From the NCBI GenBank assembly GCA_020444275.1, contig JAHLLG010000004.1, positions 238,373-302,372 on the forward strand: DNA of 64,000 bases. The letters run 5' to 3'. Below the pieces are notes generated by a model. That model searched no databases. It saw nothing but the letters and a program-made list of their open reading frames with translations, and had not been told where the DNA came from. This DNA comes from Bacteroidota bacterium. GTDB taxonomy: Bacteria; Bacteroidota; Bacteroidia; Bacteroidales; UBA12077. The position numbers and the translations under genes were made by a program. Each line of letters starts with the position of its first letter. Within the stretch, counting starts at the first letter, position 1. Below, in pieces: positions 35,779 through 44,223 of the stretch.

Positions 35779-36972
35779 ATGGGAAAAATACGTGGATGTG
35801 CATTTTTGTGCGATGAAAAAGGCATTGTTGAGCAGGTTCTTAGAAACGACTTTGGTTTTTGTAATGATGAATGTAAAGGAAGATTGTTTGCTTCGTTTTT
35901 CGATTCAACATCTCACGATAAATCGTTGAGTTTAATTCTTGAAACCAAAGCGAAGAATATTGTTCTCGATTATCATTTAGATGTGTATCTTGATGATGAT
36001 CAAAAGTCTCTTTATTTTATGGGGGTGAATTTAGGAAATCAATTATTAATTATTGGAGCCGATAATCATAAAGAGGCTTTAGAGTTTACTGACAAATTAC
36101 AGCAAATTAATAATGAGCAGACGAATCAAATCAGGCAATTATTAAAAGCTCAAAAAGAGAAGATTGCAAATCAAAATGAAGAAACAGAAACATTATTGGA
36201 AGAGCTTAGCAGGGTTAACAATGAACTAATAAATTTACAACGAGAATTAAGCAAAAAAAATGCAGAGCTTGAACGATTAAATGAAATTAAAAATCAGTTT
36301 ATCGGAATGGCAGCTCACGATTTACGAAGTCCTTTGGGTAATATTTTTTCCATTTCTGAATATCTGGTATTACGAAATGAAAATTTGAATAACACACAAA
36401 AAAAGTTTGTTAGCAATATTAAAAAGCAAAGTTCATTTTTACTGAACCTCCTTAATGATCTATTAGATGTTTCTGTAATAGAATCTGGAAAAGTTCAGTT
36501 AAAAAAATCGAAGGAAGATATTAATCAACTGATTCAATCTAACATTGACCTGAATCGTGAACTTGCCGAAAAGAAGAATATAGAAATTAAATTTAATACA
36601 GATAATGAATCAACCCAGCTATTTATCGATAAAAATAAGGTTGATCAGGTTATGAATAACCTCTTAACCAATGCCATTAAATATTCGAATTCCGGAACTA
36701 AAATTCAAGTGAGTTTAAAAAAGAAGACAGATCAAATTATTATTGAGGTTAAAGATCAAGGATTGGGAATTAAACACAATGAAATACCTTTATTGTTTAA
36801 GCCGTTTCAGAAAACAAGCACGGTAGGAACACAAGGAGAGAAAAGTACCGGCTTAGGTTTGTATATTGCTAAAAGAATTGTTGAAGCACATCATGGAGAA
36901 ATTAGCGTAAAAAGTAAGGTTGGATCAGGTTCAACTTTTTGTTTTACATTACCTTTACAGAGTACAGAATAA
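35779..36972 (+). CDS. Soluble sensor histidine kinase paired with the B12 protein
   Basis: The 397-residue protein has no membrane segment or signal peptide. An N-terminal PAS-like module (about 5-95) is followed by a long coiled coil (about 103-172), HisKA with MAAHDLRSP (H180), and HATPase with the N box NNLLTNAIKYS, G1 DQGLGIK and G2 STGLGLYIAKRI. It starts 6 bp after the B12-binding protein, so the two are translated from one message and probably form a sensor complex in which the B12 protein supplies the signal. No response regulator lies nearby; the output is unknown. It is followed at 15 bp by sfsA. Confidence 0.9.
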   Translation: MGKIRGCAFLCDEKGIVEQVLRNDFGFCNDECKGRLFASFFDSTSHDKSLSLILETKAKNIVLDYHLDVYLDDDQKSLYFMGVNLGNQLLIIGADNHKEALEFTDKLQQINNEQTNQIRQLLKAQKEKIANQNEETETLLEELSRVNNELINLQRELSKKNAELERLNEIKNQFIGMAAHDLRSPLGNIFSISEYLVLRNENLNNTQKKFVSNIKKQSSFLLNLLNDLLDVSVIESGKVQLKKSKEDINQLIQSNIDLNRELAEKKNIEIKFNTDNESTQLFIDKNKVDQVMNNLLTNAIKYSNSGTKIQVSLKKKTDQIIIEVKDQGLGIKHNEIPLLFKPFQKTSTVGTQGEKSTGLGLYIAKRIVEAHHGEISVKSKVGSGSTFCFTLPLQSTE

Positions 36973-36987
36973 AATCGATAAGAGTTT

Positions 36988-37680
36988 ATGGTTTTTAATG
37001 AAAAGTTAATTCACGGGCGTTTAATTAAACGCTATAAGCGATTTTTGGCGGATGTAACTTTAGATAATGGAGATGTTGTAACTGCGCATTGCACCAATTC
37101 CGGTTCTATGAAAAGTTGCCTGGAAGAGAATGCAGAGGTTTATCTTTTTCCGGTAAATGATCCCAAACGTAAAACCAAATTTACCTGGGAGATGATAAAA
37201 ATTAATAGCGATTGGGTTGGAATTAATACAGGCAATCCAAACAAATTGGCTTTCGAAGCTGTTTCAAATAATAAGATCGATAAATTAAAAGGGTATACCG
37301 AAGTAAAACGCGAAGTGAAATTTGGTGATAGCCGTTTTGATGTAATGGCTAAAAACGAAGAAGAAACCTGTTTTATTGAAGTTAAAAATGTAACACTCAA
37401 AGAAGGCGACTATGCGCTTTTCCCTGATGCAGTTACAACTCGTGGTAAAAAGCATTTGGAAACTTTGATTAAAGTAAAAGAAGAAGGAATGCGAGCAGTT
37501 ATGTTATATATTATTCAACGAATGGATGTTCATACATTTGCTCCTGCTTTCGATATCGATCCCGAATATGCGAAAACGTTAAAAAAAGCAGTAAAAAAAG
37601 GAGTAGAGGTTATTCCAATGCAAGCGAAAGTAACACCTCAGAAAATAGAATTAATAAAAGAATTGCCTTTTAAATTATGA
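36988..37680 (+). CDS. sfsA: SfsA family DNA/RNA nuclease-like protein
   Basis: The 230-residue protein matches SfsA over its whole length: an N-terminal OB-like part (LIKRYKRFLADV, VTAHCTNSGSM) and a C-terminal nuclease-like core (FDVMAK, CFIEVKNVTL, FPDAVTTRGKKHLETL). E. coli SfsA was named for stimulating maltose fermentation and was reported to bind DNA; the fold suggests a PD-(D/E)xK-type nuclease, with E, K in IEVKN as likely catalytic residues. It lies 15 bp after the kinase and overlaps the next gene by 4 bp, so all are probably co-transcribed. Confidence 0.93.
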   Translation: MVFNEKLIHGRLIKRYKRFLADVTLDNGDVVTAHCTNSGSMKSCLEENAEVYLFPVNDPKRKTKFTWEMIKINSDWVGINTGNPNKLAFEAVSNNKIDKLKGYTEVKREVKFGDSRFDVMAKNEEETCFIEVKNVTLKEGDYALFPDAVTTRGKKHLETLIKVKEEGMRAVMLYIIQRMDVHTFAPAFDIDPEYAKTLKKAVKKGVEVIPMQAKVTPQKIELIKELPFKL

Positions 37681-38771
37681 AATACTATATAAATATAGTT
37701 TTAATTAGTATCATCTCTGTTTTTCTATTATCATGTTCAGATGATGAAGTTACTTATCCCGATTTTATTCAGGAAGGAATTTATGATGGAGATTATTTCC
37801 CAACATCGCAGTGGCGTTATTGCAGTCCGGAAGAAGTTGGTATGAGTTCAGCAGGATTGGTTGAAGCCATTGAAAATATTTCTAACGAGAAATATACAAC
37901 GCAAGGTTATTTGGTAATTAAAGATGGCTACATTATTGCCGAAGATTATTTAAGAGGATTTGAAAAAGGTCAGAAACACAGCAGTTTTTCCATTGCCAAG
38001 AGTTTTACTTCTGCTGTTATTGGAATTGCTATAGATCAAAACTATATAACGGGTGTTGAGGATAAAATTTCAGCATATTATCCTGCCTTAAATCATGACA
38101 CTATTCAGCAATGGAAAAAAGATATTACCATTGAAAATTTGCTTACCATGACTTCAGGTATTAATTGGTCGGAATCTGGTATTGGTACCAATGATATCTT
38201 TCAAATTTCATTAAGTTCAAACTATGTCGATTATGTCTTAAATAAGTCTATAGAAGTTGAACCGGGAACCAGATGGTCTTATAATAGTGGTGAATCTATG
38301 CTTTTATCTGGCATTGTTAATATTACAACGGGTAAAAGCATGCTTGAATTTGCAAATGAGAATTTTTTAAACACCATAGGAATTAACGATTTGGAATGGA
38401 TTTCTGATAACGAAAACCATACGGTTGCAGGTTGGGGAATAAGCGCCACAACACATGATTATGCAAAGTTTGGTTACCTATTTCTGAACAAAGGAAATTG
38501 GGATGGAGCACAACTTATTTCTGAAAACTGGATAAATCAATCTACCACTTCTTTTAACGAATCTATTCCATATTATGGGTATTTGTGGTGGCTTTCTGGT
38601 GAAGCGATTGATAGTAGTGCGAATTTACCAGAAGATATCTACATGGCTATTGGTGCGTTTGGTCAGTATATCATTGTAATTCCTTCTGAAAATATCATCA
38701 TTGTTAGAGTCGGAAGTGATTTAAACTGGAACCCCGATGAGTTTATTCAATTAATACTCGATGCACTATAA
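37677..38771 (+). CDS. Lipoprotein serine hydrolase of beta-lactamase class C fold
   Basis: The 364-residue protein has a lipobox LLSC (Cys at about 20). The penicillin-binding/class C fold shows the SxxK motif SIAK (S105-K108), the second motif near SYNSGE, and the late GAFGQYI strand in place of KTG, as in 6-aminohexanoate-hydrolase-like serine hydrolases. The substrate could be an ester, amide or peptide; resistance to beta-lactams is not implied. The start overlaps the sfsA stop (ATGA), indicating translational coupling. The 3' end overlaps the convergent mqnC by 6 bp. Confidence 0.87.
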   Translation: MKYYINIVLISIISVFLLSCSDDEVTYPDFIQEGIYDGDYFPTSQWRYCSPEEVGMSSAGLVEAIENISNEKYTTQGYLVIKDGYIIAEDYLRGFEKGQKHSSFSIAKSFTSAVIGIAIDQNYITGVEDKISAYYPALNHDTIQQWKKDITIENLLTMTSGINWSESGIGTNDIFQISLSSNYVDYVLNKSIEVEPGTRWSYNSGESMLLSGIVNITTGKSMLEFANENFLNTIGINDLEWISDNENHTVAGWGISATTHDYAKFGYLFLNKGNWDGAQLISENWINQSTTSFNESIPYYGYLWWLSGEAIDSSANLPEDIYMAIGAFGQYIIVIPSENIIIVRVGSDLNWNPDEFIQLILDAL

Positions 38772-39863
38772 TTTATAATCTAATAATTCATATTTCTGAT
38801 TTCGCAGTTGAGGTTCAAATCCGGCTTCACGAATGGCATTTTGAATTCCTTCTGCATCGAATTTAAAGTTTGCTCCGGCAGATGAAACAACATTCTCTTC
38901 AATCATTATGGAACCAAAATCGTTGGCTCCCGCATGTAAACAGATTTGGGCAACATCTTTACCAACCGTTAACCATGATGCCTGAATGTTTTTAATATTG
39001 GGTAGCATAATTCTGCTTATGGCAATGGTTCGAATGTATTCTTCTGATCGAACTTCATTTCTAATGTTAAATTCCTTTTGCAAAAAGGTATTCTCATCCT
39101 GAAAAGGCCAGGGAATAAATGCTAAAAATCCGGGTGAACCAGCAGGTTTCTCCGATTGCACATCTCGTATTGCAACAAGATGCTCAATTCGTTCTCTCTT
39201 AGTTTCTATATGTCCAAACATCATGGTAGCCGAGGTTACCATATTTAATTGGTGTGCTTCTCGCATAACATCAAGCCATTGTTGCGTATTGGCTTTACCC
39301 GGCGAAATACTTTTTCGTACTCGATCGCATAAGATTTCAGCACCTGCTCCCGGCAGACTATCTAATCCGGACTCGATGAGTGCTTCTAGGATTTCTTTAT
39401 AAGATTTCTTTTCTAACCTTGCCAAATGCACAATTTCAGGTGGTCCTAATGCATGAAGTTTAAGATTTGGGTAAAGCGATTTTAATTCGCTGAATAGATT
39501 GGTATAAAAATCAAGTTTTAATTTGGGATGCAATCCGCCTTGCAATAACAATTGTTCTCCACCTAACTTTAGAAGTTCCTCAATTTTTCTTTTGTACTCA
39601 TCAATTGTAGTAATATAAACACCTTCATCTTTAGGTTTTTTGTAGAAATTGCAAAACTTACATTGCGATATGCAGGCATTGGTAATATTAACATTTCGAT
39701 CAATTTGCCAGGTAACTAGAGAATCAGGTTTATGTATTTTCCTTAATTGATCTGCAGTATATATGAGTTCTTCTAAAGGAGCTTGCTCATACAACAAAAG
39801 CCCTTCATCAACTGTTAATGAATCAAGTGCTAACGCCTTTTTATAGATTTGATTAAATTTCAT
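38766..39863 (-). CDS. mqnC: Cyclic dehypoxanthine futalosine synthase (radical SAM)
   Basis: The 365-residue radical SAM enzyme has the cluster motif CxxxCxxC at C64, C68 and C71 (CISQCKFC). GGEQLLLQGGLHP, ALGPPEI, LPGAGAEIL and FIPWPFQ are typical of MqnC. It closes the futalosine ring in the alternative menaquinone pathway, using a [4Fe-4S] cluster and S-adenosylmethionine. No other mqn gene is in the window, so the pathway is dispersed. MqnE is the main alternative, but the sequence blocks and length fit MqnC better. The gene is divergent from the aminopeptidase gene. Confidence 0.9.
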   Translation of the reverse strand: MKFNQIYKKALALDSLTVDEGLLLYEQAPLEELIYTADQLRKIHKPDSLVTWQIDRNVNITNACISQCKFCNFYKKPKDEGVYITTIDEYKRKIEELLKLGGEQLLLQGGLHPKLKLDFYTNLFSELKSLYPNLKLHALGPPEIVHLARLEKKSYKEILEALIESGLDSLPGAGAEILCDRVRKSISPGKANTQQWLDVMREAHQLNMVTSATMMFGHIETKRERIEHLVAIRDVQSEKPAGSPGFLAFIPWPFQDENTFLQKEFNIRNEVRSEEYIRTIAISRIMLPNIKNIQASWLTVGKDVAQICLHAGANDFGSIMIEENVVSSAGANFKFDAEGIQNAIREAGFEPQLRNQKYELLDYKL

Positions 39864-39977
39864 AATATAGAGATTGCAAAACTAACGAATTATTTTATGC
39901 CTTTTATAATCCATCAGCATAAAGTGGCTGTACAATTTTATTAACTTTACAATTTTGAAACATAATAAGTTTACATT

Positions 39978-41411
39978 ATGCAAACCAATATATCCATAAC
40001 AAATAAAGTAGACCAAAAGTTGCCTGTAATATTTTTGGTTAAATCTGAAGATGATTTAGATCAGAATTATTTTGTAGCTGAGCAATTAGCGTATATCAAA
40101 AAGCAGTTTGCCGATAAAAAAAGTAGTGTTATTCTTAATGCGTATCCAAAGTGGTTGTATGTTCAAAGAGTAGAAAGTAATAAGGAAGAGCACATTATCA
40201 AAGAAAAACTTCGCCGGGCAGCAGGGAAATTATTTTTAACGATTAAAGAAAATAAACATGACAAAGTATTACTGGTTGATTTGTGCAATAATCCGGAGTA
40301 TGCACTTGCTTTTATCGAAGGGCTCTCGTTAACTAACTACCAGTTCATTAAATACTTTAGCAAACCTAAAGAGAAAGAAAATCATTTAAAAGAGATTTTT
40401 GTAAATAGCTCAAAAATTACGGATGAGCAGATTTCGGAATTGAATATCTTAATCGATTCGGTCTATAAAACAAGAGATTTGGTTAACGAGCCGGTTTCAT
40501 ATTTAAATGCTGAGCAGCTATCACAAGAAATTCAATCACTTGGTGATCAGGCTGGATTTAATGTTGAGGTATTTAATAAAAAGAAAATTGAGGCGTTAAA
40601 GATGAATGGTCTGTTAACCGTTAATAAAGGAAGTATCGATCCTCCTACGTTTTCTGTGTTAACATGGCAGCCTAAAGAAGCGGTGAATCAAAAACCATTC
40701 GTTCTGGTTGGTAAAGGAGTAGTGTATGATACCGGTGGGATGAATATTAAAACAGGGAACTACCTGGATACAATGAAGTCTGATATGGCAGGAGCAGCTG
40801 CTGTTGTTGGAACAATATATGCAATAGCGAAAGCGGATATTCCTGTGCATATAATTGGTTTAATCCCAGCCACAGATAACCGACCAAATGCGAATGCTTA
40901 TGTTCCCGACGATATCATAACAATGCATAGTGGTTCAACAGTAGAAGTTAAGAATACTGATGCCGAAGGCAGATTGATACTCGCAGATGCGTTGAGTTTT
41001 GCCAAAAAATATAATCCCGAATTAGTAATTGATTTGGCTACCTTAACCGGATCGGCACATGCAGCAATTGGTGATTTAGGAATTGTGGCTATGGGAAAGG
41101 TTAATGATGATCAGTTTGAACAGCTCAAAGTTTCAGGAAATAATATGTATGAGAGAATTGTTGAGTTTCCGTTGTGGGAGGAGTATGGAGAAATGCTAAA
41201 ATCAGATGTTGCTGATATTAAAAACCTTGGAGGCACTGAGGCTGGAGCTATTACAGCAGGAAAATTTTTAGAGCATTTTACCGATTATCCCTGGATACAT
41301 TTAGATATAGCCGGTAGTGCATTCTTAACAAAAAAAGATAATTACAGAGGTGTAGGTGCTACAGCTGTTGGTGTTCGATTGCTTTTCGATTTCTTCAATA
41401 ACCAATTGTAA
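39978..41411 (+). CDS. M17 leucyl aminopeptidase family protein
   Basis: The 477-residue cytosolic enzyme has a divergent N-terminal domain (about 1-165) and a catalytic C-terminal domain. The two-metal site is seen in VGKGVVYDTGG (Lys, Asp), MKSDMAG (Asp) and NTDAEGRL (Asp, Glu, Arg), the last being the M17 signature. It removes N-terminal amino acids from peptides and probably completes the peptide breakdown begun by the exported S46, M16 and M14 enzymes. The spacing to pdxA is 67 bp, with a possible promoter of pdxA in between. Confidence 0.92.
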   Translation: MQTNISITNKVDQKLPVIFLVKSEDDLDQNYFVAEQLAYIKKQFADKKSSVILNAYPKWLYVQRVESNKEEHIIKEKLRRAAGKLFLTIKENKHDKVLLVDLCNNPEYALAFIEGLSLTNYQFIKYFSKPKEKENHLKEIFVNSSKITDEQISELNILIDSVYKTRDLVNEPVSYLNAEQLSQEIQSLGDQAGFNVEVFNKKKIEALKMNGLLTVNKGSIDPPTFSVLTWQPKEAVNQKPFVLVGKGVVYDTGGMNIKTGNYLDTMKSDMAGAAAVVGTIYAIAKADIPVHIIGLIPATDNRPNANAYVPDDIITMHSGSTVEVKNTDAEGRLILADALSFAKKYNPELVIDLATLTGSAHAAIGDLGIVAMGKVNDDQFEQLKVSGNNMYERIVEFPLWEEYGEMLKSDVADIKNLGGTEAGAITAGKFLEHFTDYPWIHLDIAGSAFLTKKDNYRGVGATAVGVRLLFDFFNNQL

Positions 41412-41438
41412 GCAATTCAAATATAATCGTTAATTTTG
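41405..41438 (+). promoter_or_regulatory. Possible Bacteroidota-type promoter of pdxA
   Basis: ATTG (41405-41408) lies 22 bp before TAATTTTG (41431-41438), a full match to the phylum's -7 element TAnnTTTG with an acceptable distance to a -33 TTG. Transcription would start about 35 bp before the pdxA start codon. Confidence 0.45.
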
Positions 41439-41478
41439 TGTTAAATTATTTTTATTCAGATAAGATAAAACCCAACAT

Positions 41479-42540
41479 ATGATTCAAAATAAAATTGTAG
41501 TAGGAATATCTCATGGAGATATTAATGGAATTAGTTACGAAGTAATTATAAAATCCTTAATGGATAACAGAATATTCGATTTTTGCATTCCGGTTGTTTA
41601 TGGTTCTGCAAAAGTTGCCGCTTATCATCGTAAAGCATTAAATATCGCCAATTTTAGTTTTAATAATATCAAATCGGCCGATGATGCTAACATTAAACGA
41701 GCAAATATCATTAACTGTCTGGATGATAATGTACGTGTCGAGCTGGGTAAATCAACTGATATTGCAGGAGAGTCATCGTTAATCTCATTGGAGAATGCAG
41801 TGAAAGATTTAAAAGATGGGAAAATAGATGTGCTTATTACAGCTCCTATCAATAAAGATAATGTACAATCGGAAAAATTTAATTTTCCGGGGCATACCGA
41901 ATACCTTACTAAAGAATCAGAATCGAAGGATTCATTAATGCTTATGGTAAGTGAAAACTTGAAGGTCGGAGTAGTAACAACACACCTTCCTTTAAGTAAG
42001 GTTTCTGAATCGATAACCCTGGAGCTTATCCTGGACAAGTTAAGGATAATGAACAAAAGTCTGATTCAGGATTTTAGAATACGAAAACCTAAAATCGCAG
42101 TACTAGGCTTAAATCCTCATGCTGGCGACAACGGGCTTTTAGGAACCGAAGAGGTTGATGTAATTATTCCGGCAATAAAAAAGGCAAAAGATGAAGGAAT
42201 ACTTGCTCTTGGACCTTATCCTGCCGACGGATTTTTTGGAAGCGACAATTTTAATAAATTCGATGCTGTACTGGCAATGTATCATGATCAAGGTTTAACG
42301 CCATTTAAGGCGCTTGCGTTTAATTCTGGTGTTAACTATACTGCAGGACTTGATTTTATAAGAACTTCTCCTGGACATGGAACTGCTTACGAAATTACAG
42401 GTTTAGGCAAAGCTTCAGAAATTTCATTCCGAAATGCAATCTATTTAGCATGCGATATTTTCCGGAACAGATCAGAATATAAAGAGATTAGTGCAGATCC
42501 TCTGCAACATCAAGAAATATCCGATAAAGATTCAGAATAA
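41479..42540 (+). CDS. pdxA: 4-hydroxythreonine-4-phosphate dehydrogenase
   Basis: The 353-residue enzyme of the DXP-dependent pyridoxal phosphate pathway oxidises 4-phosphohydroxy-L-threonine with NAD. Characteristic blocks are ITAPINKDN, FPGHTEYL with a metal-binding His, LGLNPHAGDNG, MYHDQGLTPFK with the second His, and TSPGHGTAYEI with the third. The start MIQNKIVVGISHGDINGI has the usual opening, with GISHGDING replacing the common GDPxGIG. It has its own terminator and probably its own promoter. Confidence 0.95.
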   Translation: MIQNKIVVGISHGDINGISYEVIIKSLMDNRIFDFCIPVVYGSAKVAAYHRKALNIANFSFNNIKSADDANIKRANIINCLDDNVRVELGKSTDIAGESSLISLENAVKDLKDGKIDVLITAPINKDNVQSEKFNFPGHTEYLTKESESKDSLMLMVSENLKVGVVTTHLPLSKVSESITLELILDKLRIMNKSLIQDFRIRKPKIAVLGLNPHAGDNGLLGTEEVDVIIPAIKKAKDEGILALGPYPADGFFGSDNFNKFDAVLAMYHDQGLTPFKALAFNSGVNYTAGLDFIRTSPGHGTAYEITGLGKASEISFRNAIYLACDIFRNRSEYKEISADPLQHQEISDKDSE

Positions 42541-42556
42541 AATGAAGATAATTTAA

Positions 42557-42583
42557 GAGCGATTGTAAGATCGCTCTTTTTTT
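42557..42583 (+). terminator. Rho-independent terminator after pdxA
   Basis: GAGCGAT (42557-42563) / ATCGCTC (42570-42576) with a 6-base loop is followed by seven T, 17 bp past the pdxA stop. Confidence 0.88.
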
Positions 42584-42652
42584 AATGTTATAAAACATAA
42601 TAATCAAGCATTTAACAAGCCGTAGGCTATGTTATTAAGGATAATTATTTTG

Positions 42653-42660
42653 TAAATTTG
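42653..42660 (+). promoter_or_regulatory. Possible -7 promoter element of the malic enzyme gene
   Basis: TAAATTTG fits the TAnnTTTG consensus of Bacteroidota promoters and would give a leader of about 50 bases. No clear TTG lies at the expected -33 distance, so the call is weak. Confidence 0.3.
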
Positions 42661-42704
42661 TTAGGTAACCTGAATTACAAAAAACTAAATAACTAAAACT
42701 TAAC

Positions 42705-42709
42705 GGAGG
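42705..42709 (+). promoter_or_regulatory. Shine-Dalgarno of the malic enzyme gene
   Basis: GGAGG, six bases before the ATG at 42716. It is one of very few clear Shine-Dalgarno sites in the window and supports the chosen start. Confidence 0.6.
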
Positions 42710-42715
42710 TTTCTT

Positions 42716-44170
42716 ATGTCTAAAATTGATCTATCCTTAAAAAACCTGGATGAACTTTTCCCTGATAACTTTTCTCAGGAGCAAATTGCAAAAGCCAAAA
42801 CAGTTTTTTTAAAAGAGCTTGCATTGCTCAGTCATAAATTTTATGGTGGTAAAATGCAAACATTGCCTAAAGCCGGAGTATATGGTTTTAACTGGTTTAA
42901 TGTGTATTACACTCCAGGAGTATCCAAAATATCAACAACCATTCGAGATAATAACGATACATCTTTCGAAATTTCGAATCGGGGTAATATGGTTGCTGTA
43001 GTTTCCGATTCAACACGTGTTTTAGGTGATGGAGATTGCACACCACCGGGTGGAATGGGTGTTATGGAAGGAAAAGCCTATTTAATGAAATATTTAGCCG
43101 GTGTCGATGCGGTAGCATTATGTGTTGACAGCTACAACAAAAAAGGTGAGCATGATCCTGATAAAATTATTGAGTTTGTTAAAATGCTACAGCCTAGTTT
43201 TGGAGCTGTAAATCTTGAAGATATTTCTCAACCCAATTGCTATAAAGTTTTAGATACATTACGAGAGGAATGCGATATTCCTGTTTGGCACGACGATGCA
43301 CAAGGAACAGGATCTGTTACTGTTGCTGGTTTAATCAATGCTCTTCGAATTGTTAAAAAAGAGATAAAGGATGTTAAGATTGTAATGTATGGTGCTGGAG
43401 CATCTAATGCAACTATAGCACGATTAATTCTTCAAGCAGGAGCCAATCCTGAAAATGTTATCATGTTTGATTCCAAAGGAGGATTGCATAAAGATCGCGA
43501 AGATATCAAGTCAGATGCCAGATTTTACAGAAAGTGGGAACTTTGCCAGAAAACAAATCCTAACAAAGTAAATGATGTAATGGAAGCTTGTAAAGGTGCT
43601 GATGTGCTTATAGCGTTAAGTAAGCCGGGACCTGATGTTGTTAAACCTGAATGGATTAAGAATATGGGCACAAAGCCAATTGTTTTTGCTTGCGCTAATC
43701 CAGTTCCTGAGATTTATCCGTATGCAGCCAAAGATGCTGGTGCATATATCGTGGCAACAGGTAGGGGAGATTTCCCAAATCAGGTAAATAATTCGTTAGG
43801 ATTTCCGGGAATTCTAAAAGGAGCACTGCTTGTACGAGCAAGAAAGATTACTGATGAAATGGCTATTAAGGCTGCTTATTCCATGGCTAATTATGCTGAG
43901 AAGAAAGGACTTAGTCCGGATTATATCATGCCTAAAATGGACGAAACAGAAATGTTTGCCTATGAGGCTGCGGATGTAGCTATGGAAGCAATTAAAAATG
44001 GAGTGGCAAGGATTGAATTAACCTGGGATGAAGTATTTAATCGTACTATGGAAGATATTAAGCAAACAAGGGCAACGATTGATATGATGATGCAAAATAA
44101 CTTTATAGAAAAGCCGCAGGAAGAGATGCTAGAGAAAGCACTAAAAGTAGCTATTGATGCTGTTAAATAA
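42716..44170 (+). CDS. Malic enzyme (oxaloacetate-decarboxylating malate dehydrogenase)
   Basis: The 484-residue cytosolic enzyme decarboxylates malate to pyruvate. Visible blocks are YYTPGVS, RVLGDGDCTPPGGMGVMEGKA, VNLEDISQPNCY with metal-binding Glu/Asp, WHDDAQGTG with the catalytic metal Asp, and the dinucleotide-binding MYGAGASNATIA. It is the short malic enzyme type, without the phosphotransacetylase-like extension of MaeB. The residue after the second beta strand of the nucleotide fold is Asp (FDSKGG), which favours NAD, but this is inference. It is a single gene with strong translation signals. Confidence 0.93.
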   Translation: MSKIDLSLKNLDELFPDNFSQEQIAKAKTVFLKELALLSHKFYGGKMQTLPKAGVYGFNWFNVYYTPGVSKISTTIRDNNDTSFEISNRGNMVAVVSDSTRVLGDGDCTPPGGMGVMEGKAYLMKYLAGVDAVALCVDSYNKKGEHDPDKIIEFVKMLQPSFGAVNLEDISQPNCYKVLDTLREECDIPVWHDDAQGTGSVTVAGLINALRIVKKEIKDVKIVMYGAGASNATIARLILQAGANPENVIMFDSKGGLHKDREDIKSDARFYRKWELCQKTNPNKVNDVMEACKGADVLIALSKPGPDVVKPEWIKNMGTKPIVFACANPVPEIYPYAAKDAGAYIVATGRGDFPNQVNNSLGFPGILKGALLVRARKITDEMAIKAAYSMANYAEKKGLSPDYIMPKMDETEMFAYEAADVAMEAIKNGVARIELTWDEVFNRTMEDIKQTRATIDMMMQNNFIEKPQEEMLEKALKVAIDAVK

Positions 44171-44190
44171 GTTTGATTAAATATAGAAGA

Positions 44191-44223
44191 AAAAATAGAG
44201 CTAAATTTTTTGGCTCTATTTTT
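44191..44223. terminator. Bidirectional terminator between malic enzyme and the secreted protease
   Basis: AAAAATAGAGC (44191-44201) and GCTCTATTTTT (44213-44223) form an 11-bp stem, followed by T on the plus strand. The convergent protease gene ends inside the hairpin at 44216. Confidence 0.78.

Noticed and set aside
37677..38771. Beta-lactamase resistance gene
   Set aside because: It has the class C fold but lacks the KTG motif and carries a lipoprotein signal; general serine hydrolase is the safer call.
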